This document shows, piece after piece, positions 1 to 11,649 of a stretch of 64,000 nucleotides of DNA. The number at the start of each line of letters is the position of its first letter. Within the stretch, counting starts at the first letter, position 1. The DNA comes from Schizophyllum amplum (lineage: Eukaryota > Basidiomycota > Agaricomycetes > Agaricales > Schizophyllaceae), in contig VDMD01000103.1 in assembly GCA_007026445.1 (NCBI GenBank), positions 18,493-82,492 on the forward strand, written 5' to 3'. Made by a program: the position numbers and the translations under genes. The notes under the pieces are model-generated. The model was not told the origin of the DNA, searched no databases, and saw only the letters and a list, made by a program, of their open reading frames with translations.

Positions 1-690
1 CATGGTATGTCGAAGAGCTGATTCACCTGTATAACTTCCTTCGATCTTTTATAGAGGAGATCAGACACCAATAGAGTGCGCTGCGTGACCCAGCGTCTTA
101 GTAAGGCCCAGAGTGAAGAGTGACCCGGGAAACAGGGGGATGGCATTGCTATCTCACTGTCCTGTCGTGAGCCGCACCTGGAGAAAGCCCGTTCGAAGCG
201 GGGCCTGAGAGTTCGATGGACGGCAATGCGTGTCCTGGTAGCTTGAAAAATAAGTGGAGCCGGTTGTAGCTAGAGTGAGCACGCGTGTGATGGCAGCTGG
301 CTAGTAGTATGATATTTTTCGAGGTTCGTGGCCAATACTAGACGTCGCAGACGAGATGTCCGGGCGAAAGAGCAGAAGATCAGTGTTGGATTAGTGAGTA
401 CTAAGCGCGGGGTGTTGTGTAAGCCCATTCATCGGCCAGTTGCCGCAGGAAACGGCATCTTTGATATAGGAAGAGCAGCAGACAAGCATCCCGCATGTTG
501 GACTCCATAATTTCAGAGAGCCGGTTCTCACCGTGAAAGAGAGTGGGAGAGGTCACGCCTGATAAGTTATCACCTGATCGGGATCCGAGCCCAAGCTGGG
601 CCAAATAAGTATCAACAAATGGACAAACGCCATTTTGGACTTCACCTCGTTAGCGCACGCGCGGAAAGACCGATGCATCGTTTGCCATTC
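1..690 (-). promoter_or_regulatory. Promoter of an off-window GSTFuA copy (duplicate of GST-1 promoter)
   Basis: Bases 1-3 read ATG on the minus strand and are followed upstream by sequence matching the GST-1 promoter at 1931-2440. Shared blocks include GTCGAAGAGCTGA, GATCTTTTATAGA, AAGAGCAGCAG, and a block around 617-640 that matches 2367-2390 (GACAA.CGCCATTTTGGACTT). The minus-strand TATA box CTATAAAAG lies at about 47-54, some 45 bases before the ATG. The inference is that a third GSTFuA gene begins exactly at the left edge and runs leftwards. No other gene is visible in this stretch. Confidence 0.7.
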
Positions 691-1110
691 ATCTTAGGAG
701 GTTGTTTGGTTGCCGCGTACGCAAATTTGGCTTGTCGTCTCTGCAGTGTGCGTACAAATTTGTGCGCTCTTCCTGTTGAACCCTGCAATCACTGCCAGTC
801 TCCGACGAAATTGGGTGCTACCCTACACAGCGTATACAGGATGATGTGCGTCCAGATTCACGCCTGCGCGCGCGCGCGTCTACTACCGATAGCGACGAGA
901 TATTCCATGACGGGCAAATAACAATGAATGAGACCGTGCGTTCGTGGTTGCCACACTCTGCCTCACGGATAACTCCCCGGCGGGTACTTCAATTGTACTT
1001 GAACGTGGCATAGTAGCGTTCGCACCTTATTTCGATGTTGAATGTTGGCCCTTCAGCCGTTTACTACTTTTGTTCAGTGGCAATGGATCCAAAGACGACG
1101 ACAATAATAT
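691..1110. other. Intergenic, no gene seen
   Basis: About 420 bases between the duplicated promoter block and the stop codon of GST-1. Includes a short CG alternation near 870-880. No recognisable coding or RNA feature. Confidence 0.5.
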
Positions 1111-1933
1111 CTAAGCCGCCCCTTTCAGTCCTACGCCTCCCTCGTAGGGACTCAGCGCGTCCATGAACTTCGCCCACCGCCCATCACTGAGTTCCCGTAC
1201 CTTCGCCCATCCTTCCGGGTACACCTTTCCGAGGTACGTGAAGGCCGCAGCGATCACAAAATCCGCGAAGGTCGGCGCGTCGCCCATAAAGAACGGCCCC
1301 GTCTGCCCGGCCGTCTCAGCCTCCTGCAGAGTCTCCGCAAGCCAATTCAGCCCCGTCTTCAGATCCTCCCACCCCTTCGCCGCAAGCTCGGGCGTAAACG
1401 CCTCCTCGATGCTAAGGCCCTGGAGCACGGCCTCCCGCGAGCGACGAATGTATGCCTTGGTAGGCTCGTTGAACGTGCTAAACGCGTGAAGGAAGGCCCA
1501 GTGGATGATCGGCATGGCGATTTTCGTGAAGAACGTATCGGCGAAGACGCGCTGGAGGGCGAGGGTGCCGGCGGGGACGAGGCGCGGGGTGTCGGGGTAG
1601 GCGGAGTCAAGGTAGGTGGCGATGACGAGGGATTCGGTGATGGATTTTCCGGTGGAGGGGTCGTGGATGGCGGGGACGGTGTAGTCTAGGCCGGGGTAGG
1701 GCTTTTTGGTGGTGGGAGGGGCACCGATGCTCTGGCATTTGGACGCGATGTCCGGCATCTCAGTCCAATCGGTGCGGAACGGTAAGCCTTTGTAGTTGAG
1801 CGCATATCTTGGTGAAAAGGTTAGATGATGGAGACTACTTCACGAGTGAAAGTACATACCGGATCTTCCATACGTTCGAGGATATCGGACCCACTTTGGT
1901 GGGAATGTCGAGGAGGGTGATTTCGTTGGCCAT
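1111..1933 (-). CDS. Glutathione S-transferase, fungal-specific class A (GST-1)
   Basis: Cytosolic GST of the basidiomycete GSTFuA class, related to bacterial beta-etherases and known from the family to bind or detoxify wood-derived phenolics. Two exons, complement(1860-1933, 1111-1807), with a 52-base GT-AG intron; about 256 residues. The thioredoxin-fold N-terminus begins MANEITLLDIP and carries the class motif SSNVWKIRYALNYKGLPFRTDW, followed by the cis-Pro segment YTVPAIHDPSTGKS. The helical C-terminal domain has FMGDAPTFADF, the usual N-capping region. The start at 1931-1933 is fixed by homology to GST-2 (10846) and by a TATA box (CTATAAAAG, 1988-1995) 55 bases upstream. The promoter is duplicated at 1-690, so this is one member of a tandem family. 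Confidence 0.92.
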
Positions 1934-2440
1934 GGTGATAGGTAGGTGTGTCGAAGAGCTGACTTGCCTTTATGATTTCCTCTGATCTTTTATAGACGAT
2001 CTTGAGACACCGACAGAGCGCACCGCGTGGCATTTCATGTAGTAAGGACATAATATTGCTATCGAGCTCACTTGCTGTCTCGCCGGATACTGCGCCTAAG
2101 CGGCGAGGTGTCCAGACGGAGAGGCGGATAGTAAGCGCGGTGCGACCAGTGGAGCCCCATCATTGGCCGGTACCACGCAGGGGTGATGTTCTGGAGATAA
2201 GAAGAGCAGCAGGCAAACAATGACACTCCATCACGCATGTTGGACTTCAGTGATGGTCCCCGTCGTGCGGCGGCGTGAACGAGGACATGACGGTCGAGGG
2301 GAGGAAGCGGAGGTCACACCTTATTACCTAATCGGGATTCGGACCTAAACAGGTATCAACAAAGGGACAAGCGCCATTTTGGACTTGCATTCGCTGGCGC
2401 ACGCGCGGACAGACCGATATCTCGCTTGTCATTCATATTC
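1934..2440 (-). promoter_or_regulatory. GST-1 promoter region
   Basis: Shared with the copy at 1-690. Minus-strand TATA box at 1988-1995. The most conserved distal block is at about 2350-2440. It lies between divergently transcribed GST-1 and NOT2, so part of it may also serve NOT2. Confidence 0.6.
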
Positions 2441-2527
2441 GCACGCTGCTCGATTGTCGCGCACGGACCTTTGAACCTGCACCCATCCAAAACCTCGTTT
2501 CCCGCAAATTCGCAGACAAACGTGGCC

Positions 2528-4655
2528 ATGAACCGCCCAGGTGCGTCGCTGCATACACCGATCCCGTGTTTGCAACTGAGACCTCAGCCCAGGACAACCG
2601 CCGCAGCGACCACCAACGCTCAGCCAGGTCCCAGGAATAGCGGGACAGTACCGCGCACCGTACGGGGCCTTTGGTCTCCAGCAACGCACTGTCAACAACC
2701 TTACCAGCGGTTATGTGCCCGGCCTGCAACGCGCGTCCTCGGGAGCACAAAGCCTGATGCAGTCGTCGCCCTTCGTCCAACCACGCGTGCAAGGAGCCTA
2801 CCCCTTTGCTGTCGGCCAGACGCTGAACGCACAACCGCATCAGACGAATGGTATCCGCCCATCGCTCGCGTCCCGTCCGCCTTCCACTAACGCGCGCGTA
2901 GGGAACAGCGCAGGCAACGACAATGGGCTTGACCTCAGCGACTTTCCTGCACTAGGCGCCACAACGGCAGGTGGCGGTGGCGGGGGAGGATCAGGCGGCG
3001 CAGGATCGAACGCAAGTTACGCTACGCAAGCGGGGGGCGTCGGACCAGCAACAGGAACAGCGGGAACACCACAAACGCGCGATTTCACTCCGGATGACTT
3101 CCCAGCGCTCGGAGGCACGACACACAATCCGCAAGACTCCACGCAAACGCAAAATCAAACGCCAGGGCAAGATCACCCACCGGGACTCAACGGTTTTCAA
3201 GATCCAGTGGGCCCAAGACAGTCCCTCAGCAGCCTCGGCAACTCGGTACAGCAGGGCGGGTCAATTCCTCAGGGAACACCTGGGATGTTGAACCTGGCAC
3301 CAACACAAGCGCGGAGCGTACATCCGGGTTTTGCAGAAGTTGAGAAGCAGCAGCAGCGGGTACGTGGTCCCATGTCCATCGTTCTATCACAGACAATTGG
3401 TCTCGGCCTGTCATCTCCCGCGCGTACTGTTGTACTGGACTATCATCGTTTCGTCACTTCCAATGCATACCTCTCGTTTCCTTTCAACTTCAATGCGCGA
3501 TGAACAGAAGGACTCATACGACACGCTGCAGAATACCTTCAATATGAAGCTAAATCCACCGTCTCATGCATGGGCATCATCACCCAATCTGAATCCGAGC
3601 GCACAACCTCCATCGACACCATCTCAGACCGGGCTAGGCGCAGCAGGATTTCCGTCTTCAGCATCGCAGCAGAACGGGACACATCCAACATTACCTACAC
3701 CTGGTTCTGCAGGACAGCTAGGCGCACCGCCAGGTGTTCCTCCTCCGCAAAGCTTTCCGGGCCATACAAACCATCTGCAGGCACGGGCGACGACACCCGC
3801 ACCGTATACGCCAAACGGCTTGGACGCGTCTGCAGTCGGGGGCAACGCAGTGAGCTCGTTACCAGCATCCGCTGCGACACACCCCACGCATCATCCACAA
3901 ACACCCGCGCAACAGGTATTGCTGAGCTCTGCAGACCGATGGGGGCTTCTGGGGTTGCTAGCATTGATACGAAACGGAAGCTCAGATGAGGGGCTTCTAG
4001 CGGGGATGGGCACGGACCTAGGCACGATGGGCTTGGATATGGGTACTGCTGGGTACGCGGTTATCTTATCCTTCCGTGGTCGGGCTGACGAGCGAAGCAG
4101 TTCATTGTACTCCACATTCATCACGCCGTGGGCAGACCAGAGCGCAGCACAGTCGGTCGAGCCAGAGTTTCACCTACCATCATGCTACACCGTCAACGCG
4201 CCGCCACCCGGCCCGCAAAAAGCCCAGGCGTTCTCGGAGGAGACGCTTTTCTACATGTTCTACGCGCACCCGAAAGACGCGCTGCAGGAGGTAGCCGCGC
4301 AAGAGCTGTTCGTCCCTTCCCTCACTCTCACCTCACCCCCGACAGCTGACCCCATGCGAGCAGGTACAGCCGGAACTGGCGGTATCACAAGGAGCTGAGG
4401 GTGTGGATCACGAAGGAGAGCTCGACGACGATCGTGCAGAAGTCGACGCACGGCGAGCAGGGGACGTACACGATCTGGGATCCGGACTCCTGGACGAAGG
4501 AGGCGAAGGAGCTGTCGGTGATGTACGCGGACCTCGAGGAGAAGACGATACCGGCGTTCGCGCCAGCGACGACGCTGATCCCCGCGACGGCGGTGCAGAC
4601 GCAGCCGACGGTGCAGCCGCTGCCGTCGAGAGGCTCATACCAAATGGGCATGTGA
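2528..4655 (+). CDS. NOT2: CCR4-NOT complex subunit NOT2 (CNOT2)
   Basis: Scaffold subunit of the CCR4-NOT deadenylase and transcription complex. Proposed exons 2528-2540, 2593-3359, 3508-4052, 4101-4307, 4364-4655, about 607 residues; phases all agree. The Gln/Ser/Gly-rich N-terminal half contains the SDFPALG signature twice (LDLSDFPALG and FTPDDFPALGG), as in human CNOT2. Then come DRWGLLGLL, the GTDL..LGL linker and FITPWAD. The C-terminal NOT box includes EETLFYMFYAHPKDALQ and ELYSRNWRYHKELRVWITK, the latter restored by a splice inside the Leu codon (4307/4364). The first exon is only 13 bases. Intron 2 (148 bases) is longer than usual, so a small exon could be missing there. It is divergent from GST-1. 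Confidence 0.93.
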
Positions 4656-5060
4656 GCGTGTTGCCGTATGGGCGCCCGCTCATGTTGTTGACGGCGCTGC
4701 CGTGGAATATTTTATATGTTTGTGAACTCCCGCGGTGGTGTATGCGGGGGTTTGTTTTTCTTTCTCGCCATATCCCGGTCTATCGAACATTGTAGCTGTA
4801 ATTAACCATTGTCTCCGCTGCATCTTGTCGCGCATGTGCGATATGACTTATTGTATGTTCATCGGCTGTTCTGGTCCAGTTCTTGCGTGCGTTTTGGTGA
4901 GCCGACTGGCTCAGGAACGGCTGCAAGCGTTAATTCCATTGTTCTCCCGATTTGGAAATCTATTGTACGTCACCCGGACGCGATCGCGGTATTGCCTTTG
5001 TAAATCCATGGTCGGCTTTCCGCTACTCGTTTCCCTGACCTTTACGTCGGAGCATCTCGG
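4656..5060 (+). other. Intergenic between NOT2 and CDC43
   Basis: About 400 bases between two genes on the same strand. Presumably the NOT2 3' UTR and CDC43 promoter. No coding signal recognised. Confidence 0.5.
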
Positions 5061-6840
5061 ATGTCGTACACCGTAGCACCGCTCGCGCGGTCAGGACACG
5101 CAGCGCACGCGAACCGCTGCCTCACAGCGCTCCCGGCGTCCCAGGTCGAGCTTGACCCTTCCAAGTGAGTGCTGAGACTCACGAAGGCGTCCCCGCTCAC
5201 CCCCCGCAAGGCTCGCTATTGCGTACTACTGTCTGGGGACGCTTGATCTGCTGGGGCTCCTGCAGACGAAGACGAGCGAGCGCGACCGGGATGCGTGGCG
5301 CGGGTGGCTATGGGAGCAGCAGACGCGTGCGTGGTCCCCTCCAGTTCAGGACCATACTATACTTACCCAGGGTGAACAGACGGCGTGCATGGGACGGGCT
5401 TCCGGCCGAGTCATTTCATGACCGTGGCCCTGGAGGTGAGTGCGCGAGTGATCACGGCGACGCGCGCCACTGACACGGAGCAGGACGAGTACACGGATGC
5501 GAGCGCGCCGCATATTATCATGACTTATACGGCGCTGCTGGGGCTGGCGATCCTGCGTGATGACTTCAAGCGGTTGGACCGCGAGGGGCTGCGGCGGTTC
5601 GTGCGAGCGTGCCAGTTGCCGGACGGAAGGTGCGCGACTATCCCTTTCCCAAATCATCAAGACGCGCCTCCTTCCTTTTACCGCCCTCCCTCACCTGCCT
5701 TTCCCTCCTTCACCCTTACTCACTCACGTTCCCTCAGCTTTGGCACCACGCCCACGCGCACAGACGCAGACCTGCGCACCACGTATTGCGCCTTCGCCAT
5801 CTGCAGCATGCTCGATGACTGGTCCGCCGTCGACGTGCCCGCTGCGACGGGGTATATTGCGCGATGTCGGGTTAGTAGAAATATTGGTGCACGACCGTCT
5901 TGCTGGTGTGCATCTGGCATGGGTGTGAGGATGTCAGCTAGGCGCCACGATGTCAACACTGGCGTCGCAAAGCTAGCACAAGCTATCACAAGGGCTGCGC
6001 CTCCAATACCCTCTCCTCCTTACTGATCAGCTCTTCCAGTCCTTCGAGGGTGGCTACGGTCAGGCTCCCGCCGGCGAGGCGTTGGGCGGGACGACGTACA
6101 CCGCGATCGCTGCGTTGTATCTCGCCGCGAGGAGCGGCTTGCATATCGGTCCGCAGGGCTCACAATTGCATGTCGCTCCGCAGGACTCACAATCGCACGT
6201 CGGCTCAAGAGAACAAGACCAGACACGTGAGCGCTCACCTCTCAGTCCCCGAGAGCGCGCACAAACTATACGGTGGCTGCTTGCGAACCAGACGTCAGGG
6301 GGAGGCTTCTCGGGTCGCATAAATAAGGAGGCCGACGCGTGCTATTGTTTTTGGTGCGGGGCGGCGTTGCAGGTGTGTTGTTTGCTTTTATGCGTGTTCG
6401 ATGGCTTGCGCTCGTGGCGCGGCAGCTTTCTATGGTGATGATGGCCAGAGGTAGTCTGCGCTCGCAATGACGGCTTGCCTTGTGTCTCGACGGTGGCTTG
6501 AATGTTTGTTGACGACGCTAACCCGTTGCAGATCCTCGGCGCGGGCTCCTTCGTCGACGCGGACGCTCTGGATGCATTCCTCGCGCGATGTCAGTTCAAG
6601 TATGGCGGGATTGCGAAGGCGCCGGATGAGCATCCAGGTGGGTAATTTTACCTGGATCGACTGCGTACTCACGTTGCTTCAGACCCATATCACACCTACC
6701 TCTCGCTTGCGGCTGCATCTATGTACCCGCCTACAGGTGCTGGCGAGACGTGGGCCTTTGAGCCTTTCGATTGTTTGCTCAATGCGCGCGTGGAGACGGC
6801 GCAGTGGGCGAGGATGCATATCCCGGCATCGTCAACTTGA
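5061..6840 (+). CDS. CDC43: Geranylgeranyltransferase type I beta subunit
   Basis: Catalytic subunit that adds geranylgeranyl to CaaX proteins such as Rho GTPases. Eight exons fit in phase: 5061-5164, 5211-5326, 5380-5435, 5484-5629, 5738-5870, 6040-6372, 6532-6637, 6683-6840; about 383 residues. The alpha-alpha toroid repeats are visible: GTGFRPSHFMTVALE, ACQLPDGSFG, SFEGGYGQAPAGEALGGTTY and TSGGGF. Zinc ligands appear in EADACYCFWC (Asp and Cys) and in DPYHTYLSLAA (His, created across the 6637/6683 splice). The tail reads TWAFEPFDCLLN. Farnesyltransferase beta and Rab GGTase beta are the alternatives. The short length and DACY/DPYH spacing favour type I. A CaaX-ending protein is encoded at 43120-45391 in this window. 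Confidence 0.9.
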
Positions 6841-7169
6841 CAAATTGCTCTGGAAACTGACAAGCCAGATCGTTTGGTGTTTTGCTTTGAGGGCTGTTGG
6901 CGAGGCCAGCCGTTTGTGTACTTGGTAGTCCAAGTCGTAGAAATCTAGACAACCCATCTACTTACTGTACCAATGTAATGCCTTCTTTCGACTTGCAACA
7001 TGCGCCGTGCGGGTGTGGAACTTCAACATTGCACGTGTCCTGACGTGGACTACAGGTCATTACACGTGGCCGGAAGTCCGCGCCGAAGCTACTGAATGCT
7101 TCTTGTCTTCAACTTTTCACTGTGCATTCACGGTGGCGTCTTATTTATCTGCGAGCGGAGGCTCTATAG
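6841..7169. other. Intergenic between CDC43 and the SUN protein
   Basis: About 330 bases. No coding signal recognised. Presumably terminator and promoter of the two flanking plus-strand genes. Confidence 0.5.
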
Positions 7170-10100
7170 ATGGTCGCTCTTACTTCACTAAGTGCGCTTA
7201 TCCTCATCGCGGGCCCGGTGTTCGCCCAGACATCGCCTAATGATCCCCTCCGCGCGATTGCCGTCGCAGCCCCTCCACCGCCAGAACAGCCGATATGCTG
7301 CTTAGTGCAACCGACGGACCAGGAGGCCACCGAGGAGGACGTGCTACTTTCCTTTGAGGAGTGGAAGGCAAAGCAATCCGCGATGCAGCAGCAGACGCGG
7401 ATGCAAGGCGACGCGAATCGGTCGGACAGCGCGATGGGCAGCTCGTCGCCCGTTAGCGCAGCGGAAGCTGACGTGGCGGGCGGCGAGACCAACGCCGCAC
7501 CTACGTCGGAGGCGCCTGGAGGGGCGGACGTTGCAGGGGCGGGCGCATGGGAGACGGGGACAGAGGAATCGATGTCCCTTCACTTCAAGGTGCCGTTGAC
7601 GGATCGCTTCAACTACGCCAGTACAGACTGCTCGGCGCGCGTCCATACCTCACATCGAGCAGCCAAGTCGGCGCACTCCATCCTATCCTCCAAGCGCGAT
7701 CGCTATATGCTCAGCCCTTGCGACGCGAAAGAGCCGCAATACGTCGTCGTCGAGCTGTGCGAGGACATACGTATCGACACCGTCCAGATGGCCAACTTTG
7801 AGTTCTTCAGCGGCGTCTTCAAGGACTTTACTGTCAGCGTCGCCAAGCGGTACACCACGGACGGCTCGGAGTGGACGGTGGCGGGCACATACCAGGCTAA
7901 GAACGTGCGCGGTGTTCAGGTGTGTGTGTTATTCGCTTCCAAGGATCTCGCTAATGCGGCCTTAGTCCTTTCACCCTCCCACGTCTTTGCGCGACTTCTA
8001 CCGTTACATTCGCATCGACTTTCATTCCCACTATGGCAATGAGTTCTACTGCCCCGTCTCGCTTCTCCGCGTCTATGGCCTCACACATCTCGAGCAGTGG
8101 AAATGGGAGGCTTGGGAGGAAGAGAGCCGCGCGCGCCTGGCTGAGTCCTCGGCACTCCCCGTTAGCGCGAACGCGGACCCGACGCTGGTCGCCGAGGAAC
8201 CCCAGGCAGCAGCATCCGTCACCGCAGCTGCGTCGTCCAGCTCTGCGTCCGAGCGTTCCGGTCGCGGACCGAAGACGCCTCAAACGGGGGCACAACCTAC
8301 CACGGGCGCGACCTCCCCGTCTGCGTCCGCCACCACGACGGCAGACGTCTCGCACAATAGCACGAGCGTCCTCCCTACGGGCGAGAGCATCACTACCCCC
8401 GCCGCCGGCAACGACTCGAATGCGCATTCCACAGACACCGTCACCAGCTTGATTTCTTTGCCAACGGAGGGCACCTTCATCACCGCAGAGTACTCGGACA
8501 ACTCTACGGTCACAAGCATCACGACAACGATCACCGCGTCGCAGAACGTGCCCACAAATTTGAACAGCGTGTCGCTTGCCCCGCCGCTGGCAGCCACGGG
8601 GGAGTCCATCTATCGCACGATCATGAACCGGCTCACGGCGCTGGAGGCGAATCAGACGCTGTATGTGCGCTACTTTGAGGAGCAGTCGACGGGCGTGCGT
8701 GATGTGTTGCGTCGGCTGACGGAGGATGTGGGGCGGTTGCAAGCGCTGGTGAGTGGAAAGTGTGCTCTTTGACACATATGACACTGCGCAAAGGCGCATA
8801 TATACATGCTGGGAGGGCTATATGCGCGTTCGCACTCGCATATATGCGCCTTACTGTGCATGGCAGCGCTTCCAGCCTCGGTACGGTGCCAAGAACGGGA
8901 CTGACTTTACTTGTAGGGTAGGACACAAAGCCAGAACTACCACCGGACCGCCGCGGAGTGGGATCGTCAGCGTCTACGGCTACAGGCCGACTACGACGAC
9001 CTGATCAGCAAAGTCAACTACTTATCTGACGAGGTATGCAACATTGCACCTCTTGAATGACCCTTTCCCCAGTCTAATCCTCATCCCCACAGGTCATTCT
9101 AGAGAAGCGGCTGAGTATTGCGCAACTGTGCTTGCTATTGGCCGTGCTCGTCTTCCTCGCCGTGACGCGCGGTAGCAACGTCGATGTCGTGCATCCCTCG
9201 CCAGCTATGCGCGCCTGGGGTCGGCGCAAGCTCAGCATGAGCGGACATTGGGTGATGGAGCGCCTGCGGACAGGTCGCAATCGGGAGGATAGCGATGTGT
9301 CGCAGTCGAGAGAGCGCACAGCTCAGCGCGCGAGGGATGCGAACGATGCGGTCCGCAAGGAAGATGAACACCGTGCTAGGGGAGACGAACGCCGCGCCCG
9401 GGAAGACGACACCCCCACCGAGGAGAACAAGGGAACCGTACGAGTCGCGTTCCCTGAGGCGAAGCGTCGGCCCGCGCGACTGGTGCTGTCGGGGCGCTCG
9501 CGGACACCGTCTTTGCGCACGCCGACGTGGCGGCACTTTCCTGGCGGGGTTGCGACGCCGCCGCGCGCGGCGCATATTCAGTGGCCGGCGACGGTGACGC
9601 GCGCTGTTAATATTGCGCTTGACCAAAGCGGGGGTGCCAGCCAGTCCGGATGCGGAGGCGGACGCGCACAAGCAGAGCGGGAAGGCACTGATGCGGAAAG
9701 CGGAGACGTCCAGCGGCCGGCTACCGTGCAGCGGTCGTCGTTTGTAAAGCTTGAGCGCCCGGCGCTTCTGTTGCGGTCGAACTCGGGGGGCGCGGCGGTG
9801 CCGGCGAGCAGCTCGTGGCAGGGACCGCCGAGGAGCTCGCGGAAGTGGGCAAGGGCGGCGCATCTGCATGAGGTGCGGGCGACGTACGCGCGTACGCTGC
9901 GGGATGACGGGGGCGAGGTTGTGCGGGATGAGGGTGTCGAAACCGCGACGGACGACGATGGTGGTTCGGCGGCTGCGAGCAAAGGAAAGGGGAAAAGTAA
10001 GGATGGTGAAGGTGCCGACGACTGGGTGGACACCTCGGAGAGTGAGGGTGACGGGGGCCCGGACTCGCCACTGCAGCATCGTCAAGCGCGCCGCCGACGA

Positions 10101-10409
10101 TCGCGGCCAGGAGTTGTGGATCTGGGTGCGGAAGGGCCGATGCGCAGGCCGGTACCGATGTCGTATAGCTCTGAAGCATCCCTGCCGCCGGTCTCATTCC
10201 AGCGGAGTCCGGAAAGACTGCCACGAAGCCCGCAAATGCTACCACGTAGTCCGGAAGGCTTGCCTCGCAGTCCAGAAAGACATCCGCGTAGTTCTTCGCC
10301 ACCATCTACCGCTTCAGTCCGACACCTATCATCTTATCACGGCGCAGGCTCGCCGCTACATGGACCAACTTCGCCCATACTCCCGTCGGCACAGTTGAAG
10401 GCAAGATGA
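7170..10409 (+). CDS. SLP1: Slp1-type SUN-domain membrane protein
   Basis: ER or nuclear-envelope SUN protein of the Slp1/osteopotentia branch. In yeast Slp1 works with Emp65 to protect folding intermediates in the ER. Exons 7170-7919, 7966-8748, 8917-9033, 9093-10409, about 988 residues. It has an N-terminal signal peptide (ALTSLSALILIAGPVFAQ). A SUN domain runs from about residue 144 to 290, starting DRFNYASTDCSARVH and including EPQYVVVELCEDIRID, FKDFTVSV and the HYGNEFYCPVSLLRVYG end. A Ser/Thr-rich linker follows. A helical segment with MNRLTALEANQTLYVRYFEE precedes one membrane helix at about 560-576 (AQLCLLLAVLVFLAV). The 400-residue basic, Pro/Ser-rich tail ends in PRSP-type repeats. 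The 168-base second intron holds an inverted repeat. Confidence 0.88.
8791..8852. repeat. Inverted repeat inside SUN-gene intron
   Basis: Arms AAGGCGCATATAT (8791-8803) and its reverse complement (8840-8852) flank about 36 bases that include GGCTATATGCGCG. Lies in the 168-base second intron. Confidence 0.7.
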
Positions 10410-10845
10410 CCCTGATGACTTCGTCCCGACCGTTCTGGGCGGTGCTATCGTGTACGTACGCGCACGGTGGTCCTTAGCGCTGTTTGATAACAACAAAATT
10501 CCTGCGGCTCAGAGGTTCACAGGAATTCCATGAATTTCACGCATCTCACGACACATGTACTATACTATCGCATTTTTTGTCATTTTTCTGCATCACTTCT
10601 TGCATATTCATACGCCTGCAATTCAACAATCTTCTACACACCGATACGGCAGCCCTACAAACGCTGGCCGGATCTGGCGTGCCACTTTTGAACTTGAGAA
10701 TGCTAACGGCGTTAACCTTTACCCAGACGTTATCTCATCCGATGACAATCGCTAGGTACTGACTGTGACTGCTCCCACAGTCTGTTCTTGTATAAAAGTC
10801 GACTCCAAGCGAATCTCGCGTCCGAGTCGAGCTCGAGGTAGGACC
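10410..10845 (+). promoter_or_regulatory. Intergenic and GST-2 promoter
   Basis: TATA box TATAAAAG at 10791-10798, 48 bases before the GST-2 start, the same spacing class as the GST-1 promoter. The rest shows no gene. The long upstream similarity seen between 1-690 and 1931-2440 is not evident here. Confidence 0.55.
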
Positions 10846-11649
10846 ATGGCCAACGAGATCGTCCTGTTAGACATTCCATCCGAAAAAGCTGGCCCGATAT
10901 CCAGCAACACTTGGAAAGTCAGGTATGAACCGTCTGGACCTGCCTGGAGATCTGCCAACACTTTGACTCGGAACTCTAGATATGCGCTGAACTACAAAGG
11001 CTTGCCCTTCCGAACCGAATGGGTGGAGATGCCGGACATAGCTGCTGCATGCAAGAAATTCGGCGTTCCTCCTACCAACCCTCACCCCGGCTCGGAGTAC
11101 ACCGTACCCGCCATTTACGATCCATCGACCGGCAAGTCCGTGGCCGAATCGCTCGATATTGCGCTCTACCTCGATGCCACTTACCCTGACCGCCCGCGCC
11201 TCATCCTACCTGGCACCATCGGCTTTCAGTGCGTCTTCACGGACGCGTTCTACATGAAGGTGTATCAGTCGCTTCTTCAGTGGATTGTAATCCGCGCCCT
11301 CGACACCTGGAATGCGCCTACCAGTGCGTACCTCCGCCGCCAGCACGAGTCGATGGTCTTGGGCGCTACTACAGAGCAGTCGGCCAAGGGATGGGAGGAG
11401 ACGAAGAAGGGCCTGAACTGGCTTGCCGGGTGTCTGAAAGAAAACGAGAAGATGGGACAGACGGGGCCCTTCGTGATGGGTGACGTGCCGTGCTTCGCGG
11501 ATTTCGTGGTGGCGGGAGGCTTCACGCTCCTTGGGAAAGTGTACAAGGAGGGATGGGCGCAGGTGCGGGAGCTCAATGACGGGCGGTGGGCGAAGTTTAT
11601 GGATGCGCTGAGCGACTACGAGGGAGGGATGGGGATAGGGAAAGCATGA
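10846..11649 (+). CDS. Glutathione S-transferase, fungal-specific class A (GST-2)
   Basis: Paralogue of GST-1. Exons 10846-10922 and 10980-11649, about 248 residues. It starts MANEIVLLDIP, then SSNTWKVRYALNYKGLPFRTEW, EYTVPAIYDPSTGKS and TGPFVMGDVPCFADF. The cut position of the first intron (inside an Arg codon before YALNYKG) is identical to GST-1. The 57-base intron is a multiple of three and contains no in-frame stop, so retention would insert 19 residues between KVR and YAL without breaking the frame. The family role is glutathione-dependent detoxification. The substrate cannot be told from sequence. Its 3' end faces ALG11. Confidence 0.92.
   Translation: MANEIVLLDIPSEKAGPISSNTWKVRYEPSGPAWRSANTLTRNSRYALNYKGLPFRTEWVEMPDIAAACKKFGVPPTNPHPGSEYTVPAIYDPSTGKSVAESLDIALYLDATYPDRPRLILPGTIGFQCVFTDAFYMKVYQSLLQWIVIRALDTWNAPTSAYLRRQHESMVLGATTEQSAKGWEETKKGLNWLAGCLKENEKMGQTGPFVMGDVPCFADFVVAGGFTLLGKVYKEGWAQVRELNDGRWAKFMDALSDYEGGMGIGKA

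Noticed and set aside
9135..10305. Long minus-strand frames opposite the SUN protein tail
   Set aside because: GC-rich shadow frames, Arg/Pro-rich with no motif. The plus strand is explained by the SUN gene.
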